64,000 nucleotides of DNA from Micromonospora siamensis (GTDB lineage: Bacteria > Actinomycetota > Actinomycetes > Mycobacteriales > Micromonosporaceae). The notes below the pieces were generated by a model that saw only the letters and a program-made list of their open reading frames with translations, made no database searches and was not told the origin of the DNA. Each line of letters opens with the position of its first letter. Positions within the stretch are counted from its first letter, which is position 1. Made by a program: the position numbers and the translations under genes. Of the stretch, positions 7,971-16,759 are shown piece by piece. Location of the stretch: contig NZ_LT607751.1 of assembly GCF_900090305.1 (NCBI RefSeq), positions 1,922,001 to 1,986,000 on the forward strand, read 5' to 3'.

Positions 7971-9203
7971 TCAGTCGACCAGCGCGGAGTAGACCAGCTG
8001 GCGCAGCTGCGAGCGCAGCGGGTACGTGCTCGACGGCATCAGCTGGGTGAACAGCAGGGCCGTGACCTCCTCCACCGGGTCCACCCAGAACGCCGTCGAG
8101 GCCAGCCCACCCCAGTAGTACTCGCCGACGCTGCTCGGCACCCGCGCCGGCACCGGATCCTGCACCACGGCGAAGCCCAACCCGAAGCCGATCCCGTCCA
8201 TCACCGTCTCGGCGAACCCGGTCGGGGCGAACGACGCCAGGTCCTGGCCGCCGGGCAGGTGGTTGCGGGTCATGAAGCGCACCGTGCGCGGGGAAAGCAG
8301 CCGCACCCCGTCCAGCTCGCCGCCGCGCAGCAGCAGCTGGGTGAACCGGTGGTAGTCCGCCGCGGTGGAGATCAGACCGCCGCCGCCGGAGAGGAAGAGC
8401 GGCTGCGCCAGCGCCGCGCGGCCGATCCCGTCGGCCCGCACCAGGCGCCCGGTCGCCGGGTGCGGGGTGTAGAGGGCGGCCAGCCGCTTCGCGTCGGCCT
8501 CCTCCACCCACCAGCGGGTGTCCGACATGCCCAGGGGCCGCAGGATCCGCTCGGCGAAGAACCGGTCCAGGGACTGCCCGGAGACCACCTCGACCAGCCG
8601 GCCCAGCACGTCGGTGGCCACGCTGTAGTTCCAGCCAGTGCCCGGCTGGAACATCAGCGGCAGCTGCGACAGCCCCACCGACGCCGCCGCCAGATCCTGA
8701 CCCGGCGGCACCCACAGGTCGTACCCGGCCGCCCGGTACAGGCCGTCGATCAGCGTGCTCTGCGCGAAACCGTAGGTCAGGCCGGCGGTGTGGGTGAGCA
8801 GGTGCCAGACCCGGATCGGCTCGACCGCCGGCACCGTGTACGGCTTGAGCAGCGAACCCTTGTCGAAGACCCGGACGTCGGCGAACTCCGGCAGCCACCT
8901 GCTGATCGGGTCGGTCAGCTCGAACCGGCCCTCCTCCCACAGCATCATCGCCGCGACCGAGGTGATCGGCTTGGTCATCGAGTAGATCCGCCACAGGGTG
9001 TCCGGCTCCACCGGGGTGCCGGCCTCCACGTCCCGCTGGCCGTACGTGCTGGCGTGCGCGATCTCGCCACGCCGGGTCACCACCACCTGCCAGCCGGCCA
9101 GCCTGCCGTCGTCGACGTACCTGCCGAAGTGCTCGTCGATCCGCGCCAGCCGCGCGGGGTCGAAGCCGATCCGATCCGGGTCGATGGTTCGTGCCACAGT
9201 CAC
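7971..9203 (-). CDS. Serine hydrolase, class C beta-lactamase/esterase family
   Basis: A 410-aa protein without a signal peptide. The nucleophile motif SMTK (in LWRIYSMTKPITSVAAMML) is near residue 75, and the second motif is YSV (GTGWNYSVATDVLGRLVE) near residue 180. The C-terminal part keeps the LSGGGGLISTAADYHRF pattern common in this family. Relatives include class C beta-lactamases, D-aminopeptidases and EstB-type esterases. The cytoplasmic setting favours an esterase role over antibiotic resistance, but this is an inference. The start (GTG at 9203) lies close to the divergent pentapeptide gene. Confidence 0.85.
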   Translation of the reverse strand: MTVARTIDPDRIGFDPARLARIDEHFGRYVDDGRLAGWQVVVTRRGEIAHASTYGQRDVEAGTPVEPDTLWRIYSMTKPITSVAAMMLWEEGRFELTDPISRWLPEFADVRVFDKGSLLKPYTVPAVEPIRVWHLLTHTAGLTYGFAQSTLIDGLYRAAGYDLWVPPGQDLAAASVGLSQLPLMFQPGTGWNYSVATDVLGRLVEVVSGQSLDRFFAERILRPLGMSDTRWWVEEADAKRLAALYTPHPATGRLVRADGIGRAALAQPLFLSGGGGLISTAADYHRFTQLLLRGGELDGVRLLSPRTVRFMTRNHLPGGQDLASFAPTGFAETVMDGIGFGLGFAVVQDPVPARVPSSVGEYYWGGLASTAFWVDPVEEVTALLFTQLMPSSTYPLRSQLRQLVYSALVD

Positions 9204-9276
9204 CCGCCGAACCTACCGGCCGGTACGCCGCTCCGGGAAGAGTGCCGTTGTCGGTGGTCGCCGCTAGCCTGGGCCG

Positions 9277-9870
9277 ATGCCGGAGACGACCGAGGACGCC
9301 ACCTTCCACGACGAGGACTGGTATTCCGAAGAGCTGGTCGACCGGCACTTCGTCCGCTGCTCGTTCCAGCGCGTCGACCTGACCGAGGCGCTCACCCGGG
9401 GCGCGGTCTTCACCGAGTGCGACTTCGGCAACGTGAAGTTCAACGCCTCCCGGCACGCGGACTCCGCGTTCACCCGCTGCACCTTCCGACGGTGCAACTT
9501 CTTCGACGCCGAGTTCACCGGCTGCAAGCTGGTCGGCAGCGCCTTCACCGACTGCGACCTGCGCCCGCTGCGGGTCGACGGAGGCGACTGGTCCTTCACC
9601 ACGCTGGTCCGCGCCGACCTGCGCGACGCGGTGCTGACCGGCGTACGCATGCGCGAGGCCGACCTGACCGGCGCCGATCTGACCGACGCCACCGTCACCC
9701 GGGTGGACCTCTCCGGCGGGCAGCTCGACGGGGCCCGGCTGACCGGCGCCGACCTGCGCGGCAGCGACCTGAGCGCGCTGGACCCGACGACGGTGGAGCG
9801 GGCCGGGGCGCTGGTGGACCCGGAGCAGGCGGTGGTGCTGGCCCAGGCGCTCGGCTTCCGGATAGGCTGA
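9277..9870 (+). CDS. Pentapeptide repeat protein
   Basis: A 197-aa protein with tandem A(D/N)LxX-type repeats: FTRCTFRRCNFFDAEFTGC, ADLRDAVLTGVRMREADLT and GADLTDATVT. These build a right-handed quadrilateral beta helix. The first repeats are of the F/C type, the later ones of the ADL type. Some relatives (Qnr, MfpA) mimic DNA and protect gyrase, but repeats alone do not show that. It starts with ATG at 9277, divergent from the serine hydrolase. Confidence 0.9.
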   Translation: MPETTEDATFHDEDWYSEELVDRHFVRCSFQRVDLTEALTRGAVFTECDFGNVKFNASRHADSAFTRCTFRRCNFFDAEFTGCKLVGSAFTDCDLRPLRVDGGDWSFTTLVRADLRDAVLTGVRMREADLTGADLTDATVTRVDLSGGQLDGARLTGADLRGSDLSALDPTTVERAGALVDPEQAVVLAQALGFRIG

Positions 9871-9877
9871 CCGGCCG

Positions 9878-12712
9878 TCACGGCTCGGTCTGCTCGTCGG
9901 CAGGATCGACCGACCGGACGTTCATGCCGACGTCCCGGAGCAGATCGACCAGCTCCTGCCAGCTGCCGGCGTAGAGCATGCACAGCCGCGAGTAGTCGTC
10001 CGCGGAGAACGGCTCGTCGCGCACGTCGCGGCCGCGCAGGTACTCGGTGGTCGCCTCGTCCCGGCGCCGGCCGATCGCGGCGATCGCCGAGCCCCTGACC
10101 CGCAGTTGGTCGAGGATGTCCTCGACTTCGTCGCCGGTCAGTTCTCCCACCCGCACCGCCAGGTCCGGCCGGTCGTCGCGCAGCGCGTCCAGACCGTCGA
10201 TCACCAGGTCGTCGTAGATGGCGATCGGTGGCGGAAAATGCTTCTCCGCGGTGGTCACCAGCCTCGCCGCCTGGGTGACCAGGCGACCGAACTCGGCGCG
10301 GTCCTCCCAGAACAGCCCCCCGTCCTGGGCGATCCGCTGCACGACCCGCCACGTGTCGGTGTCGAGTCGCACCAGGCGGCGGAACTCGTGGAAGTCCATC
10401 TTGCTGCCCTTGTCCCGTCGACAGTGCCAGTTGCTCTCCAGCAGCCTGGCACCCTCCACCAGCAGCCGCTTGGTGTACGCGGCCACCCGTACCCGGCTGA
10501 CGTCCTCCGGTCGCAGCAGGACCGGTTTCATCGGTTGGTACGCGTCCTGCTGGAAGAACCGGAACTCCACGTGGTTGCGCAGCCGGGCCAGGTCGGGATC
10601 GCTGCTGGCAATCCACGTCCGCAGCCGGGACGCGGTACCCGACTTGGTGTCGGACTGCACACCGAGCCGTCCGGCCAGACCGCTCTCGGTGCGCATCAGC
10701 GCCGCTCGCAGGCTCTCCACGGCCCGGTACGTCAGCGCCTCGACATCCGGCTGCGGCGCACTGTCCCGCACGCACGGTCCGAGGGCCCGACTCCGGTCGC
10801 TCACGGTGGTGTAGCCGCACAGTGCGAACGCGGACACGCAGCCGGCCGCGTAGTAGTCGAGGTAGTCCAGGGGTATCAGCCTGTTCCTCCGGCGCTGCGC
10901 GCGGCCGACGACGTAGTCCAGCAGGTTGGGGCTGGCCGGCCAGCCGACGGCGAGGGCACGGGCGGCCTTGCGCCGCCGGCCCCACACCCACCACGCGCTC
11001 AGGCATCCCGCGTCGGCGAGCGTGAAGACCATCTCCGGCGGAGTCCGCCACTCGTCGGTCTCCTCGTCACGCCGCTGACGGAACAGGGCGTGCATGAACC
11101 GCAGCGGGACCCAGACGTCCCGCAGCATTCGCAGCCGCCGCCAGCTGACCCCGGTCTCGCCACCGAGCCGCAGCACCCGGACGAGGCGGGCGTCCTCGTA
11201 GAGCCGGTGCGCCTCCTGCCAGGACGCGAGCAGCAGCAGCACCCGGGCGCTGCGGGGGTCGTTCAGCATCCGCCGCACGGTCGACTTCGCCTGGTCGCGG
11301 ATGCCGTCGGCGGTCCGGTCGAGCACCGCTGGCCAGTACCGCTCGGCCATCGCCGCACAGAGGCGCTCCCGGTTCTGGGCCCGGGCCTTCTCCCGGCCGG
11401 AGTGCGTCTCGTCCGGCTGGAACACCACGGGTGGCGGCCCGGGCGGGAAGAGGTCGTCGACCACCCGGTCGGCGTAGCCGAGCGCGCGGGCGTACTGCAG
11501 GCGCAGCTTCACCCACTCCGGATGCCGGCGACTCAGGCGCCAGGTGGTGGCCGCGTACCGGAGCGGATGCAGCAGCCGCTGCCGCTTACGGGACCAGAGC
11601 GCCCCGGTGTAGCGCCCCTCGAGTTCTACGATGCCGAGCGCGCCCTGATAGGTCTCGAGCGCGTCGAGGAACAGGCCCAGGTCCTCCTGGACGCTGCCGA
11701 CCATCAGCCGGATGTCGATGTTGAACGGGTCCAGCAGCAGTGCCTCGCGGTACCACCAGAGCGCGTCGTCCAGCTGCTGGGCGTCGTGTCGCTTCTTCGC
11801 CTCGTTGTACGTCTCGAACAGCTGCGCCGGCATGTCCCGCCCCCGCCACTTGCGCCACGGCGGGGTGTTCGCCAACTGGGTGACCGGCACGATCTTGGCC
11901 ATCGCCCAGTAGGCCGCCTTGCAGGTGGCGTCCTCCCAGCTGTAGCCCCACTCGGTGGTGGTGGCGCTCCCGCTCGCGCCGACGAGCGAGGTCACCGTGA
12001 CAGAGAGGCCGTACTGCGGCTTCTGCGTTCGCATCTGCAATGTGCCCTTGATCTGGTACGCCTTCTTCGGCCAGAGCCGGCCCATCAGTTTCATCAGGAC
12101 GCCCGGGTCGAGAAGGTTGCCCCCGCCCTGGCCAAGGACGTCGAAGAAGCCCTGCGGCGGGGGATCGGACGGTCCGGCGTACGGCGGGTAGACGCTGGTC
12201 TCGGCGATCTGCCGGCAGAACCGGCTGCGTAGGTAGGTCCTCTGGTTGTCGGGCTCACCAGTGCCGTTGTCGAATTCCTGCACGTCCACCGGGCCCGGCC
12301 GGTACACCCAGCTGTCCTGGCGCCACCGGCGCCACACCATGAAGGTCACCACCAGCACGAACGAGGCCACCAGCCGCTGCCAGACGGCCTTGTCCGCGGC
12401 GAACGGGATCGCCACCCCCTCCATCGTCCGTCTGAACAACCGGCCGAGGAAGGCCACCGTCGCGTCCAGGTCCGATCCTGGCCTCCCCAACGGTGTCGGC
12501 TTCGACGTGTCGCCGGTCGAGGCGAGGATCGTCAGGGCAACCAGCGCCGCGAGCGAGGTGACCAGCGCGGCGGTCAACCACCGGTGGGGATGGGGGACCG
12601 GCAGCTGGGACGGGGCGGTCCGGGACTCCCGGTTGAACCGGTGCGGGCTGCGCTCGTCCCAGGACAGCGGCCGGTCCATGTCGCACGGGTCCGGCCCCCG
12701 CAGCCGCCACAT
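9878..12712 (-). CDS. Large membrane-anchored TPR-like protein, unknown function
   Basis: A 944-aa protein. The ATG at 12712 has GGAGGGAGG about ten bases upstream. Two hydrophobic segments lie at about residues 46-66 and 110-127, so the N-terminus is membrane-anchored and the long remainder is cytoplasmic. Residues about 300-365 form tetratricopeptide-type helices (AQLFETYNEAKKRHDAQQLDDALWWYREALLLDP, then VQEDLGLFLDALETYQGAL). After that the protein is helical and rich in Trp and Arg, with no family I can name. It is convergent with the pentapeptide gene with 7 bp between. The high fraction of charged residues and consistent codon use show it is a real gene. Confidence 0.7.
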   Translation of the reverse strand: MWRLRGPDPCDMDRPLSWDERSPHRFNRESRTAPSQLPVPHPHRWLTAALVTSLAALVALTILASTGDTSKPTPLGRPGSDLDATVAFLGRLFRRTMEGVAIPFAADKAVWQRLVASFVLVVTFMVWRRWRQDSWVYRPGPVDVQEFDNGTGEPDNQRTYLRSRFCRQIAETSVYPPYAGPSDPPPQGFFDVLGQGGGNLLDPGVLMKLMGRLWPKKAYQIKGTLQMRTQKPQYGLSVTVTSLVGASGSATTTEWGYSWEDATCKAAYWAMAKIVPVTQLANTPPWRKWRGRDMPAQLFETYNEAKKRHDAQQLDDALWWYREALLLDPFNIDIRLMVGSVQEDLGLFLDALETYQGALGIVELEGRYTGALWSRKRQRLLHPLRYAATTWRLSRRHPEWVKLRLQYARALGYADRVVDDLFPPGPPPVVFQPDETHSGREKARAQNRERLCAAMAERYWPAVLDRTADGIRDQAKSTVRRMLNDPRSARVLLLLASWQEAHRLYEDARLVRVLRLGGETGVSWRRLRMLRDVWVPLRFMHALFRQRRDEETDEWRTPPEMVFTLADAGCLSAWWVWGRRRKAARALAVGWPASPNLLDYVVGRAQRRRNRLIPLDYLDYYAAGCVSAFALCGYTTVSDRSRALGPCVRDSAPQPDVEALTYRAVESLRAALMRTESGLAGRLGVQSDTKSGTASRLRTWIASSDPDLARLRNHVEFRFFQQDAYQPMKPVLLRPEDVSRVRVAAYTKRLLVEGARLLESNWHCRRDKGSKMDFHEFRRLVRLDTDTWRVVQRIAQDGGLFWEDRAEFGRLVTQAARLVTTAEKHFPPPIAIYDDLVIDGLDALRDDRPDLAVRVGELTGDEVEDILDQLRVRGSAIAAIGRRRDEATTEYLRGRDVRDEPFSADDYSRLCMLYAGSWQELVDLLRDVGMNVRSVDPADEQTEP

Positions 12713-12855
12713 CCGACCGTCGCCTCCCTCCGAGGGCCGCCCTGACCTGCGCCTTCAGCCTAGGGAGGCGGTCCGGCCGGCGGGCCGGAAACGCGGACGG
12801 CCGAATCCTCCCGATCGTCCGTCGCGGGCACCGACCGGGACCTAACGTCGGGCAG

Positions 12856-13617
12856 GTGGGAGACGCCGAGGCAGCGGACCGCTACCGGCGGCTGCGATGG
12901 TTCAACGTCGTGGTCGGCCTCCTGCTGGCCGCCGAGGGGCTGTTCATGTGGGCGGCGAGCAACGACCTCGCGCTGCCGGTCACCGCGTCGTATCTGACCG
13001 CCGACCCGGTGACGTTGCGCGACGGCACCCTGCCCGAGACGGTGTTCCGGATCGCCGTCGGGCCGGCGGTCGCGGTGTTCCTGCTGCTGGCCGCCGTCGA
13101 CCACTTCGCGGTGGCCGCGCCGGGGGTGCACCGCTGGTACGAGCGGCGACTGGACCGGCGGGCCAACTACGCCCGGTGGATCGAGTACTCGGTCAGCGCC
13201 TCCATCATGATCGTGCTGATCGGGCTCTTCGTCGGGATCCGCGACCTGGCGGCGGTGATCGGGCTCTTCGCCGCCAACACCGCCATGATCCTGTTCGGCC
13301 TGCTGATGGAACGACAGCAGCAACCGGGCCGCGCCGACTGGAGTGCCTTCTGGTTCGGGTCGCTGGTCGGGCTGGCGCCCTGGCTGGCGATCGCCATCTA
13401 CATCGCCCAGCCGCCCGAGGTGCCGACCTTCGTCTACGCGATCACCGTCGTGCAGTTCGTGCTCTTCGCCGGGTTCGCGGTCACCATGGCCCTGCAGTAC
13501 GCGCAGGTCAGGCGGTGGCGTGACTACCGGGTCGGCGAGGTGACGTACATCCTGCTCAGCCTGGGTGCGAAGTCGGCGCTGGCCTGGCTGATCTTCGCCA
13601 ACGTGCTGCGGACCTGA
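12856..13617 (+). CDS. Heliorhodopsin
   Basis: A 253-aa protein with seven transmembrane helices. The diagnostic features of heliorhodopsins are present: a long loop after helix 1 (NDLALPVTASYLTADPVTL), the motif RWIEYSVSASIMIVLI in helix 3 with Glu110 as the expected counterion, and SLGAKSALAWLIFANVL in helix 7 with Lys239 as the retinal-binding lysine. Heliorhodopsins place their N-terminus in the cytoplasm and are not ion pumps in the cases studied; roles in signalling or enzyme regulation have been proposed. The start is GTG (12856). No carotenoid cleavage or retinal synthesis gene lies in the window, so the chromophore must come from elsewhere. The gene is divergent from the TPR protein gene. 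Confidence 0.92.
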   Translation: MGDAEAADRYRRLRWFNVVVGLLLAAEGLFMWAASNDLALPVTASYLTADPVTLRDGTLPETVFRIAVGPAVAVFLLLAAVDHFAVAAPGVHRWYERRLDRRANYARWIEYSVSASIMIVLIGLFVGIRDLAAVIGLFAANTAMILFGLLMERQQQPGRADWSAFWFGSLVGLAPWLAIAIYIAQPPEVPTFVYAITVVQFVLFAGFAVTMALQYAQVRRWRDYRVGEVTYILLSLGAKSALAWLIFANVLRT

Positions 13618-13760
13618 GTCGGACGACCGCTCCCGGTCGGTAACGAACAGGACACGGCCACCGTTCGATCCGTGGCGAACCGGGCGTTCCGGTGACAACG
13701 TGAGACGGCTTGAGTCGTCCTCGCGACCGCGGGACGGGCCGGGGCGTGGCGGAGGTGCGG

Positions 13761-14705
13761 ATGGCCGCGGGGGAGCGCAACTGGTCCGGCGTACGAGGGA
13801 TGGCCGGCGATCGGCGGCAGCCGGCACCGGCGTCGCACCGGTCCGCCGGTCCGGTGCCGTGGCGCCGCCTGAACCGCCGGTCCGGCGTCCACCTGCTGGT
13901 CGGCTTCCTGGTCTTCGGCTGTCTCGTCGCGCTGGTCTCCTACCTCGGTGCGGCCCGGGATCCCGAGCCGGCCGGCACCGAACCGGCCGGTCCCGGTGCC
14001 GGCCCGGAACGCCCCGGCGCCGCCTTCCCCGGCAACCCGACGATCGGCGCGGCGGCTCCCGCCTCCCCGGGGCTGCGCCCGCGTCAGCGGCCCACCCGGC
14101 CGCCCACCCCCACGCCGCGGCCCAGCCCCACGCCCACGGCGGCTCCCACCTCGGCGGCGCCACCCCCGGCGCTCACCGTGGTCGGGGCCGACGTGCCGGC
14201 GACGGTGGACCTGACCGCCGTCGGCACCACCGACTGGGTGCACTGGGGACCGGTCGACGGGGTGGACGTCGTCCGCCGCCGCGGCGGCTCGGGGGAGATC
14301 GTCGACGAGGGCGGACCCGGGCCGCGCGGCGGCTACGACGCCAACCCGGAGGGGTTCGGCTGGCGCGACGGCGACCCGGTGGAGCGGGTGGACTCCACCA
14401 TGGCCGGGGCCAACTCCTGCGGCGTCGGCAACGGCTTCCGGCTGGCGGTCGCCGGCAACGGCGCGGAGCGTACGGCGGTGGTCTACGCCGGGGTGTGGAT
14501 GGCGCGCGGACGGCTCGACCTGCGGCTCTCCAGCGGCGGACCCACCACCAGCCTGCGGCTGGAGGATCCGCACACCAGCCACACGGCCCAGTTCACCGTC
14601 CGGTTCCGGGCCGCCGCGGGCGTTCGGCTCCAGATCGGTTGGACCGTCGAGGAATCCTTCACCGGCTGCGGCAACGTGGGCCTTCAGGCGGTCGCGCTGC
14701 GCTGA
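13761..14705 (+). CDS. Secreted or membrane-anchored protein with a C-terminal beta-sandwich domain
   Basis: A 314-aa protein. The ATG at 13761 has GGAGG at 13751-13755, better than the upstream TTG/GTG codons. A basic cytoplasmic N-terminus is followed by one hydrophobic helix (about residues 45-63, LLVGFLVFGCLVALVSYL), then a Pro/Thr/Ala-rich linker to about residue 135. The C-terminal domain (residues 140-314) begins VDLTAVGTTDWVHWGPVDGVD. The DWxHWG motif is known from extracellular beta-sandwich domains of unknown ligand. It is probably an exported, membrane-tethered protein. Two Cys (NSCGVGNG, FTGCGNVG) may pair. Confidence 0.7.
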   Translation: MAAGERNWSGVRGMAGDRRQPAPASHRSAGPVPWRRLNRRSGVHLLVGFLVFGCLVALVSYLGAARDPEPAGTEPAGPGAGPERPGAAFPGNPTIGAAAPASPGLRPRQRPTRPPTPTPRPSPTPTAAPTSAAPPPALTVVGADVPATVDLTAVGTTDWVHWGPVDGVDVVRRRGGSGEIVDEGGPGPRGGYDANPEGFGWRDGDPVERVDSTMAGANSCGVGNGFRLAVAGNGAERTAVVYAGVWMARGRLDLRLSSGGPTTSLRLEDPHTSHTAQFTVRFRAAAGVRLQIGWTVEESFTGCGNVGLQAVALR

Positions 14706-14775
14706 TCGTCGCCCCGCGGCCGGTCGGTCGCGGGTAGCGTGAACCGGACGAGAAGGTCAGATCCGGGAGGCGACG

Positions 14776-15213
14776 ATGACGTCGAGCGAGCAGGTGCTGG
14801 ACAGCCCCGAGGGGTGGGTGGCCGACCACATCCGGCGGTACGTCGAGACCGACGGCGCCGAGGGGCACGAGTGGCGGCCCGGTGTTTTCACCCTGCTGCT
14901 GACCACCCGGGGCCGGCGCAGCGGCAAGCTGCGCCGCACGGCCCTGATCTACGGGCGCGACGGCGACGCCTACCTGGTGGTCGCCTCGCAGGGCGGCGCC
15001 CCGCAGCACCCGGCGTGGTATTTGAACTTGCTCGCCGACCCCCAGGCCGAATTGCAGGTGGGCGCCGAGACGTTCCCGGTCCGGGCGCGTACCGCCGGCC
15101 CGCAGGAGAAGCCGCGGATGTGGTCCACGATGACCTCGATCTGGCCGGCGTACGACGAGTACCAGACCAAGACCGACCGGGAGATCCCGGTGGTGGTGCT
15201 GGAACGCGCCTGA
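14776..15213 (+). CDS. Nitroreductase family deazaflavin-dependent oxidoreductase
   Basis: A 145-aa protein of the DDN family, named after the mycobacterial nitroimidazole activator. Seen: the N-terminal helix ending GHEWRPGVFTLLLTTRGRRSGKLRRTALIYG (phosphate-binding loop for F420), VASQGGAPQHPAWYLNLLADPQAELQVG (near residue 75) and the C-terminal MTSIWPAYDEYQTKTDREIPVVVLER. These are the classical blocks of the family, which uses F420H2 to reduce quinones or other acceptors. The length is normal. It is a single gene with GGAGG upstream of the ATG. Confidence 0.93.
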   Translation: MTSSEQVLDSPEGWVADHIRRYVETDGAEGHEWRPGVFTLLLTTRGRRSGKLRRTALIYGRDGDAYLVVASQGGAPQHPAWYLNLLADPQAELQVGAETFPVRARTAGPQEKPRMWSTMTSIWPAYDEYQTKTDREIPVVVLERA

Positions 15214-15286
15214 CCCCCGGCCGGGGGAGCGGTCACCCCCCGACTGCGGGAGGGGCCGGTCGCCGACCGTCGCGAGGCTGGACGGC

Positions 15287-16299
15287 ATGCGACTCACCCG
15301 CCCCGAGCCCGCCGCGCCGAAGCCCGCGGTCCTGCCCTACGCCGTGCTGGCCTGGGCCGTCGGCTACGGCGCGCTGCGGCTGTGGTGGGCCGTCACCGGC
15401 GGGCAGCCCTTCCCGCCGTTCGGCTCCGACCTGGTGGTGTTCACCGGCTGGTGGTCGGTCGGGCTGTGTGCCGCCGCCGGACTGGTCGGTGCCGGGCTTG
15501 CCGGTGCGCGTCGCTGGCACCCCGCGCTGGCGGTCGCCGGGTGGGTGGTGTGCGGCGCGGTCGTGGTCGCCTGCGTGCTGCTCCTGCTCGACCTGGTCGG
15601 GCTGCTGATCCTGCACCCCACGCCGGCGTTCACGGTGGGTGGCTTCCTCGGCCGGCTGGGCTGCCTGACCGGCGGGTTGCTGCTCCACGCGGCCGTGCTG
15701 GACCATCGCCGCCGGTACCGGGGCGGCTGCCCCGACTGCGGTCGGACCGGGCCGGGCCGGTCCGCGGCCGGCGGCGAAGCGGTCGAGCGGGACGGCGTTC
15801 CGGGTGGGCGGGCCGGCTCGGTGCCCGGCTGGGCCCGGGCCGCCGCGTGGGCGGCCGTCGGTGGTTGCCTGCTGCGGCTGGCCGCCCAGGTCGCGGTGGG
15901 CTTCGACGGCATGCCGCTGGCCCGGGCGCCTCCATGCTGGTCTTCGAGGTCGGTTTCCTGCTGGCCGGGGTGCTGCTGCCGCTGGCGCTGGTGCACCGGT
16001 GGGGTCGGATCTGGCCGGGCTGGGTGCCGCTGCTGGCCGGCCGCCGGATCCCGCCGGCCCTGCTGCTGGTCCCGGCGGCGGTCTTCGCCGTGGGGCTGGT
16101 CGGCTACTTCGGCGTCGGGCTGGTCGACCTGGCCGTCGAGACGGTCACCGGCACCTTCGACCCGGGCGACGGCCGCTTCCCGCTGGGGTTCTTCTGGGTG
16201 GCCGAGCCGGCGTACTGGGTGTGGGGGTGGGGACTGGGTGTGGCGGCGCTCAGCTTCCGCACCCGTACCCGGCCGGTGTGCCCGGGGTGCGGGCGCTGA
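15287..16299 (+). pseudogene. Frameshifted multi-pass membrane protein gene
   Basis: Reading starts at ATG 15287 and gives a membrane protein up to about base 15925 (MRLTRPEPAAPKP ... FDGMPLARA). The coding signal then jumps to the frame one base back and continues as ASMLVFEVGFLLAGVLLPLALVHRWG to the stop at 16297-16299. Restoring one base near 15926-15930 (GGGCG read as GGGCGG) joins both parts into a protein of about 338 aa. The two halves look alike: each has several helices and ends in a CxxC cluster (GGCPDCGRTG in the middle, RPVCPGCGR at the end), so it is probably an internal duplication. Either a recent frameshift or a sequencing error. Confidence 0.65.
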
Positions 16300-16396
16300 G
16301 CACACCGCCGGGACAGTTTGTCCGTCGCGGTGCGTCGAGCGGGTCGTAACTTTCTGCTGTCGACATCCCGACGATCCCCTGTGGAGGCTCGTTCCG

Positions 16397-16711
16397 ATGA
16401 CCAGCAGTGCCGTCCGACCAGTCCCACCGACCGCCGGTCGCGAGGTGCTCCGGGAGATCCCGATGCCCCCGCAGGTGACCGGCGAGGACGTCCAGTTCGC
16501 CGTCCGGGCGGTGGTGGTGCACGCGCCACGGCGCTGGTCCGGGGGCACGATCTGCCGCAACGACGCCCACCCGTTCCCCTGCCGGCTGCACCGGTGGGGG
16601 CGACGCGTGCTGACGCTGCGCGGGCTGCGCCCGGCCGAGATCGACGCGCTGGTCGAGCGGGGCGACCCGGGCGCGGTCGTGTCACCCCGACCCACCCGGC
16701 CGGTGGCCTGA
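16397..16711 (+). CDS. Conserved hypothetical protein with CRND...PCRLHRWGRRVL motif (paralogue 2)
   Basis: A 104-aa protein. The ATG at 16397 has GGAGG about ten bases upstream. It shares with the gene at 4549-5007 the core VTGEDVQFAVRAVVVHA, ICRNDAHPFPCRLHRWGRRVL and a helix (RPAEIDALVERG), but lacks that protein's long basic tail. The Cys-Arg-Asn-Asp and Pro-Cys-Arg-Leu-His blocks are identical in spacing, which suggests structural or metal-binding roles. No known function. It is followed at once by a hairpin terminator, so it is monocistronic or the last gene of its unit. Confidence 0.7.
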   Translation: MTSSAVRPVPPTAGREVLREIPMPPQVTGEDVQFAVRAVVVHAPRRWSGGTICRNDAHPFPCRLHRWGRRVLTLRGLRPAEIDALVERGDPGAVVSPRPTRPVA

Positions 16712-16718
16712 CGCCGAC

Positions 16719-16755
16719 CCGCCGGTGCCCCGTCCCGCCGACGAGGCACCGGCGG
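16719..16755. terminator. Bidirectional hairpin terminator
   Basis: An 11-bp perfect stem (CCGCCGGTGCC and its complement) with a 15-base loop separates the stops of two convergent genes. Confidence 0.75.
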
Positions 16756-16759
16756 GAGC

